A DNA stretch of 64,000 bases from Actinoplanes ianthinogenes (GTDB taxonomy: Bacteria; Actinomycetota; Actinomycetes; Mycobacteriales; Micromonosporaceae): NCBI RefSeq assembly GCF_018324205.1, contig NZ_AP023356.1, forward strand, positions 6,449,501 to 6,513,500. Reading direction: 5' to 3'. Both the position numbers and the translations under genes were made by a program. Below are positions 61,702 through 64,000 of the stretch, piece after piece. Position 1 is the stretch's first letter; the number at the start of each line of letters is the position of its first letter. The notes beneath the pieces were generated by a model. The model did not search any database, was not told the origin of the DNA, and was given only the letters and a program-made list of their open reading frames with translations.

Positions 61702-61910
61702 CGGACCGGACCGCCCGTGGCGTACTTCGGCGCGTTCGGGACGCGCCAGGTCGTCCAGGCGACCGGGCCGCCCACGGCAATGGCGGCCGCGAGCGCCTGG
61801 GTCAAGGTCGTGTGGTCCAGGTGCCAGTTGGCTTTGGCGATGACGGCGACGGCCGCCCCGGCACCAGCGCCGACGCCGGCCACAACGGCCTTCCGGATGC
61901 GAGAGATCAT
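61698..61910 (-). CDS. Small membrane (possible holin-like) prophage protein
   Basis: A 70-residue protein with one or two hydrophobic segments (VVAGVGAGAGAAVAVIA and ALAAAIAVGGPVAW). Holin function is possible from its location in the lysis-type region, but not shown. Confidence 0.6.
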   Translation of the reverse strand: MISRIRKAVVAGVGAGAGAAVAVIAKANWHLDHTTLTQALAAAIAVGGPVAWTTWRVPNAPKYATGGPVR

Positions 61911-61945
61911 AGCGATTTCCTCCGAACAGCTGTTCTAATGACGTG

Positions 61946-62152
61946 ATGGATCGTGGGGACCGTGAGGCGTTACTTGGCCAGGAGACTCGGGCGTGGCTGC
62001 AGGAACTGGCCGACCGAGACCATGACGGCGATTGGGGTGCAGCGGCAGCGGCAGTCCTCGAGGACGCCTGCACTGCCGCGAAGGACCCGAACAACCCGTG
62101 GGTGTTCCTGGAGGCGCAGCAGCGACGCCGGATTGGCAGCCGCAGAGGCTAA
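61946..62152 (+). CDS. Small prophage protein on the plus strand
   Basis: A 68-residue acidic-to-basic protein (LLGQETRAWLQELADRD) with no known family. Start ATG 61946. It is divergent from the holin-like gene, and is the only plus gene after 60650. Confidence 0.5.
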   Translation: MDRGDREALLGQETRAWLQELADRDHDGDWGAAAAAVLEDACTAAKDPNNPWVFLEAQQRRRIGSRRG

Positions 62153-62249
62153 CGCGCTGCCCGCGGCGGCCGATCATGATGAATGCAGGGCGGCCCGGTC
62201 GGCAGCCATGGGTCACTGAAGGTCATCACCCACCCGCCGGGCGCCCGCG

Positions 62250-62486
62250 CTACTCCGGTGGGCAGTCCAGGTCCCGGCGCAGCTGCCGCATCGCCTCCGC
62301 GACTCGTTTGCCGGTGACGGTGGTCGGCGTGGTCTCCGACCACGCGTCGTCCTGGGTAGTGATCAGCGTGCAGAACTTCCGGTCGGACTCCGCCTGCGCG
62401 TGCAGACTGATCGCGACCGCGGTGAAGCCGGTAGTGAGCGACGAGGCGAGCAGCGCCGCCCACCAGTACCAGGTCTGCCGCCTCAC
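62250..62486 (-). CDS. Small single-pass membrane protein (lysis region)
   Basis: A 78-residue protein with an N-terminal hydrophobic segment (WYWWAALLASSLTTGF) and a helical outside part; it could be a spanin-like or i-spanin-like protein, given its place next to holin-like genes. GTG start overlaps the upstream stop by four bases. Confidence 0.6.
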   Translation of the reverse strand: MRRQTWYWWAALLASSLTTGFTAVAISLHAQAESDRKFCTLITTQDDAWSETTPTTVTGKRVAEAMRQLRRDLDCPPE

Positions 62487-62776
62487 CGGTCAGCCCCCGA
62501 GCCGCTCGGCGATGAGAGCGGCGACGGCTCCGAGCCCTCCGGCGGATCCGGCGACGGCGAGCCACCGGTACGCGCGGCCAGCAGCTGGCTCGCGCCCGGC
62601 ACCCCGATCAGCGCCGCCCCGACCAGCGTCAGCGTGAGATTGAAATCCGCCGGCCGCACGATAAGGGCCTGGTGCCAGATGAGCCCCCACCCGCCCAGGT
62701 AGAGCGACACGTCCTTGAACAGCGTCCACCCGGACGGGCGACCACGACGTCGGCGAGAGGTTCGCGGCGTGCTCAT
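62483..62776 (-). CDS. Holin-like two-segment membrane protein
   Basis: A 97-residue protein: basic N-terminus, two hydrophobic segments (about 20-38 and 48-66), and a Pro/Ser-rich tail. It fits a class II holin, and it lies next to an M15-like gene. No family was proven. Confidence 0.65.
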   Translation of the reverse strand: MSTPRTSRRRRGRPSGWTLFKDVSLYLGGWGLIWHQALIVRPADFNLTLTLVGAALIGVPGASQLLAARTGGSPSPDPPEGSEPSPLSSPSGSGADR

Positions 62777-62819
62777 GCATGCTGCCTGACCTTCCCCGCG
62801 TCGGGGCGGATCACGCGCG

Positions 62820-63797
62820 TCACGAGTCGAGGCGGTCGGCCAGCTCCTGCGCGACCTGCTTGGCGATCGTCGGCGGGATCGCGGCGGCGATCTGCTCGGC
62901 GGGGAGCCCGGCCAGCACGCCGGCCACGATCGCCTGCTCGTCGACGAGGTCCTTGCCGGTCAGCTCGGATACGCCCTTGGAGATCGCGGCGAGCTGCGGG
63001 ACCACGGTGCCGGCGATCTGCGCCTGGCTCATCTGCGCATACCGGGTGGCGTACGCGAGCGCGCTGCCCCAGGTCATCAGCTCCTCGCCGGGCTTGCCGG
63101 CCACCGGCTTGATGATCGAGCCGTCCGGCATGTACCGCTGCACGGTGTCCTGGTTGATCGCCGAGTAGATCGCGGCCCGGCCGGCGGCGCTTTTCGCCCA
63201 CTCGGTCATCCAGGCGCTGAACTCGTCCTTGGTCATGTCGTCCTCCTCAGGGATCAGGCCGATGTGCTGGAGCCACCTGGTGACCAGGCGGATCATGCGG
63301 TGCCCGTCGGCGTCGCGGTACTCCGACAGGTGGGTGTGCTCTCGGTGCGAGCTGTCGCCGGTGGAGCGGCGGCCGAGGTCGTCCCAGCGCTTCACCGTCT
63401 TGCCGTCCGGCGAGTAGATGACCTCGCGCAGGTCGACGGTGTCCGGGTCCCCGGCCTTGCACAGGCCGACCAGCCAGGCGTTGAAGTCGTACAGGTCGAA
63501 CGTGCCCTTGGCCGTGGTGACCTTGAAGTAGCCGATGTCCATCGCGCTGGCGTAGTCATCGAGGCCGTGCTGATCGCGGCGGGACTCGTCGACCGAATAC
63601 CGGTCACGCCCGGCCCGAGCGCGGATCTGGTCCTCGCCGAGGTGGTAGCTGTCGCCACCCTCGGCGTGGCTGGTGTCGCCGACGATCCCGGCCTCCAGCG
63701 GGTCGAGGTCGTTGCCGACGGTCCGACCCGGATGCAGGTCCAGGTGATCGAGCAGGATCCGCCTCGCGGCGAGGTGGTTGGGCTTGGCCGCGGTCAT
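62820..63797 (-). CDS. Phage endolysin-like protein with M15-type metal-peptidase motifs
   Basis: A 325-residue protein. The N-terminal half (about residues 30-175) has a candidate metal set: His in GGDSYHLGED, Asp in ASAMDIGY and His in HREHTHLSEY, which matches the H-x6-D...H layout of M15 D-Ala-D-Ala peptidases. The C-terminal half is helical with repeated Ala/Ile, perhaps a wall-binding region. ATG 63797 has GAGGAGG upstream. Confidence 0.75.
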   Translation of the reverse strand: MTAAKPNHLAARRILLDHLDLHPGRTVGNDLDPLEAGIVGDTSHAEGGDSYHLGEDQIRARAGRDRYSVDESRRDQHGLDDYASAMDIGYFKVTTAKGTFDLYDFNAWLVGLCKAGDPDTVDLREVIYSPDGKTVKRWDDLGRRSTGDSSHREHTHLSEYRDADGHRMIRLVTRWLQHIGLIPEEDDMTKDEFSAWMTEWAKSAAGRAAIYSAINQDTVQRYMPDGSIIKPVAGKPGEELMTWGSALAYATRYAQMSQAQIAGTVVPQLAAISKGVSELTGKDLVDEQAIVAGVLAGLPAEQIAAAIPPTIAKQVAQELADRLDS

Positions 63798-63808
63798 GGC
63801 GGTCCTCC

Positions 63809-64000
63809 TCAGGACTGGTAGGCGAGAGAGATCTGCACACGCTGGCCGGACGCGACGTCCAAGAACGCGGTGCTCGGGAGGGAGATCGTCACCTTGTCGG
63901 TGCCGCTCAGGAACGCGCATCCGGACTGGGTCGCCGGCGCACCGGAACCGGTGATGACGCCGGAGCCGAGCATGCCGATCCCGGTGACCGCCGCGATCGG
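63809..64000 (-). CDS. Phage protein, 5' part outside window
   Basis: 63 codons are visible, open to base 64000 and ending with TGA at 63809. Visible residues include AFLSGTDKVTISLPSTAFLD and beta-strand-like sequence typical of tail or capsid decoration proteins. It lies 11 bp upstream of the lysin-like gene, so it is in the same operon. Confidence 0.7.
   Translation of the reverse strand, partial: PIAAVTGIGMLGSGVITGSGAPATQSGCAFLSGTDKVTISLPSTAFLDVASGQRVQISLAYQS

Larger units (their letters stand above)
55782..64000. mobile_element. Prophage-like integrative element, left part
   Basis: The region has an integrase, HTH/excisionase-type genes, an operon of small Cys-rich proteins, a regulator with AT-rich control sequences, two holin-like proteins, an M15-like lysin and a tail-like gene. 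Its right end lies beyond the window. Upstream host genes end at 55396. It is either an intact prophage or a remnant. Confidence 0.8.

Overview
The window is high-GC actinobacterial chromosome (GTG and TTG starts, dense genes, 4-nt overlaps between consecutive genes). Gene order and protein families point to Micromonosporaceae, most likely Actinoplanes or a near relative. The genus is an inference. From about 1 to 47.6 kb the backbone follows the conserved actinobacterial block known in Mycobacterium tuberculosis as roughly Rv2179c-Rv2205c: glycerate kinase, A-type Fe-S carrier, adenosine-kinase-like PfkB enzyme, ctaC, ctaF, trpD, ctaE, qcrC-qcrA-qcrB, exonuclease/UvrC-like protein, PimB-type mannosyltransferase, SRPBCC protein, acyltransferase and exoribonuclease AS.

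Layout. 1-7.3 kb: murA (cut by the window edge), nadA, a frame-disrupted glycerate kinase, an ErpA-like carrier, a PfkB kinase, a P-loop protein, and a cysteine desulfurase/TusA-like pair. 7.4-17.7 kb: genes for the aa3 oxidase and bc1 complex (ctaC, ctaF, ctaG-like, ctaE, qcrCAB), interrupted by an IS5/IS427-type insertion sequence, repeat array A, a zinc-ribbon gene, trpD and a degenerate receiver protein. 17.8-31 kb: sugar nucleotidyltransferase, NUDIX, Rel/Spo homologue, exonuclease-GIY-YIG protein, NYN protein, M48 protease, PimB, ABC exporter, thioredoxin-like protein. 31-45 kb: array B, MFS/MarR, frame-disrupted DUF4395, a LuxR-type two-component pair, SRPBCC, repeat-rich protein, glucokinase, EEP protein, flavin monooxygenase with an overlapping hydrolase, otsA, acyltransferase. 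45-55.4 kb: Crp, degenerate phosphotransferase, exoribonuclease AS, TetR/MFS, array C beside a beheaded ROK gene, a PPi-type phosphofructokinase, proC, array D, DUF429, glutathione peroxidase. 55.4-64 kb: the left part of a prophage-like element with a tyrosine integrase, HTH regulators, small Cys-rich proteins, an XRE-CutA pair and a minus-strand lysis/tail-like module running off the end.

The most unusual feature is a family of 53-bp two-tier hairpin repeats (26 full units plus partials) in four tandem arrays at 9936-10269, 31372-31551, 49946-50500 and 53383-53927. All units have the same orientation and nearly fixed architecture (6-bp outer stem, 7x7 internal loop, about 9-bp inner stem, 9-nt loop; 8-11 bp spacers). 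Inner-stem sequence differs between arrays in a partly compensatory way. Three of the four arrays lie between convergent genes; the fourth abuts a ROK gene that has lost its 5' part. Array D is also enclosed by two 103-bp inverted repeats and followed by a G-quadruplex-like tract.

Two otherwise conserved genes (glycerate kinase and DUF4395) are each broken by one missing base in a homopolymer. This suggests either assembly errors or recent decay. Four convergent gene pairs overlap by a shared CTAG stop, the same tetranucleotide that flanks the IS. No rRNA, tRNA or CRISPR array was recognised.
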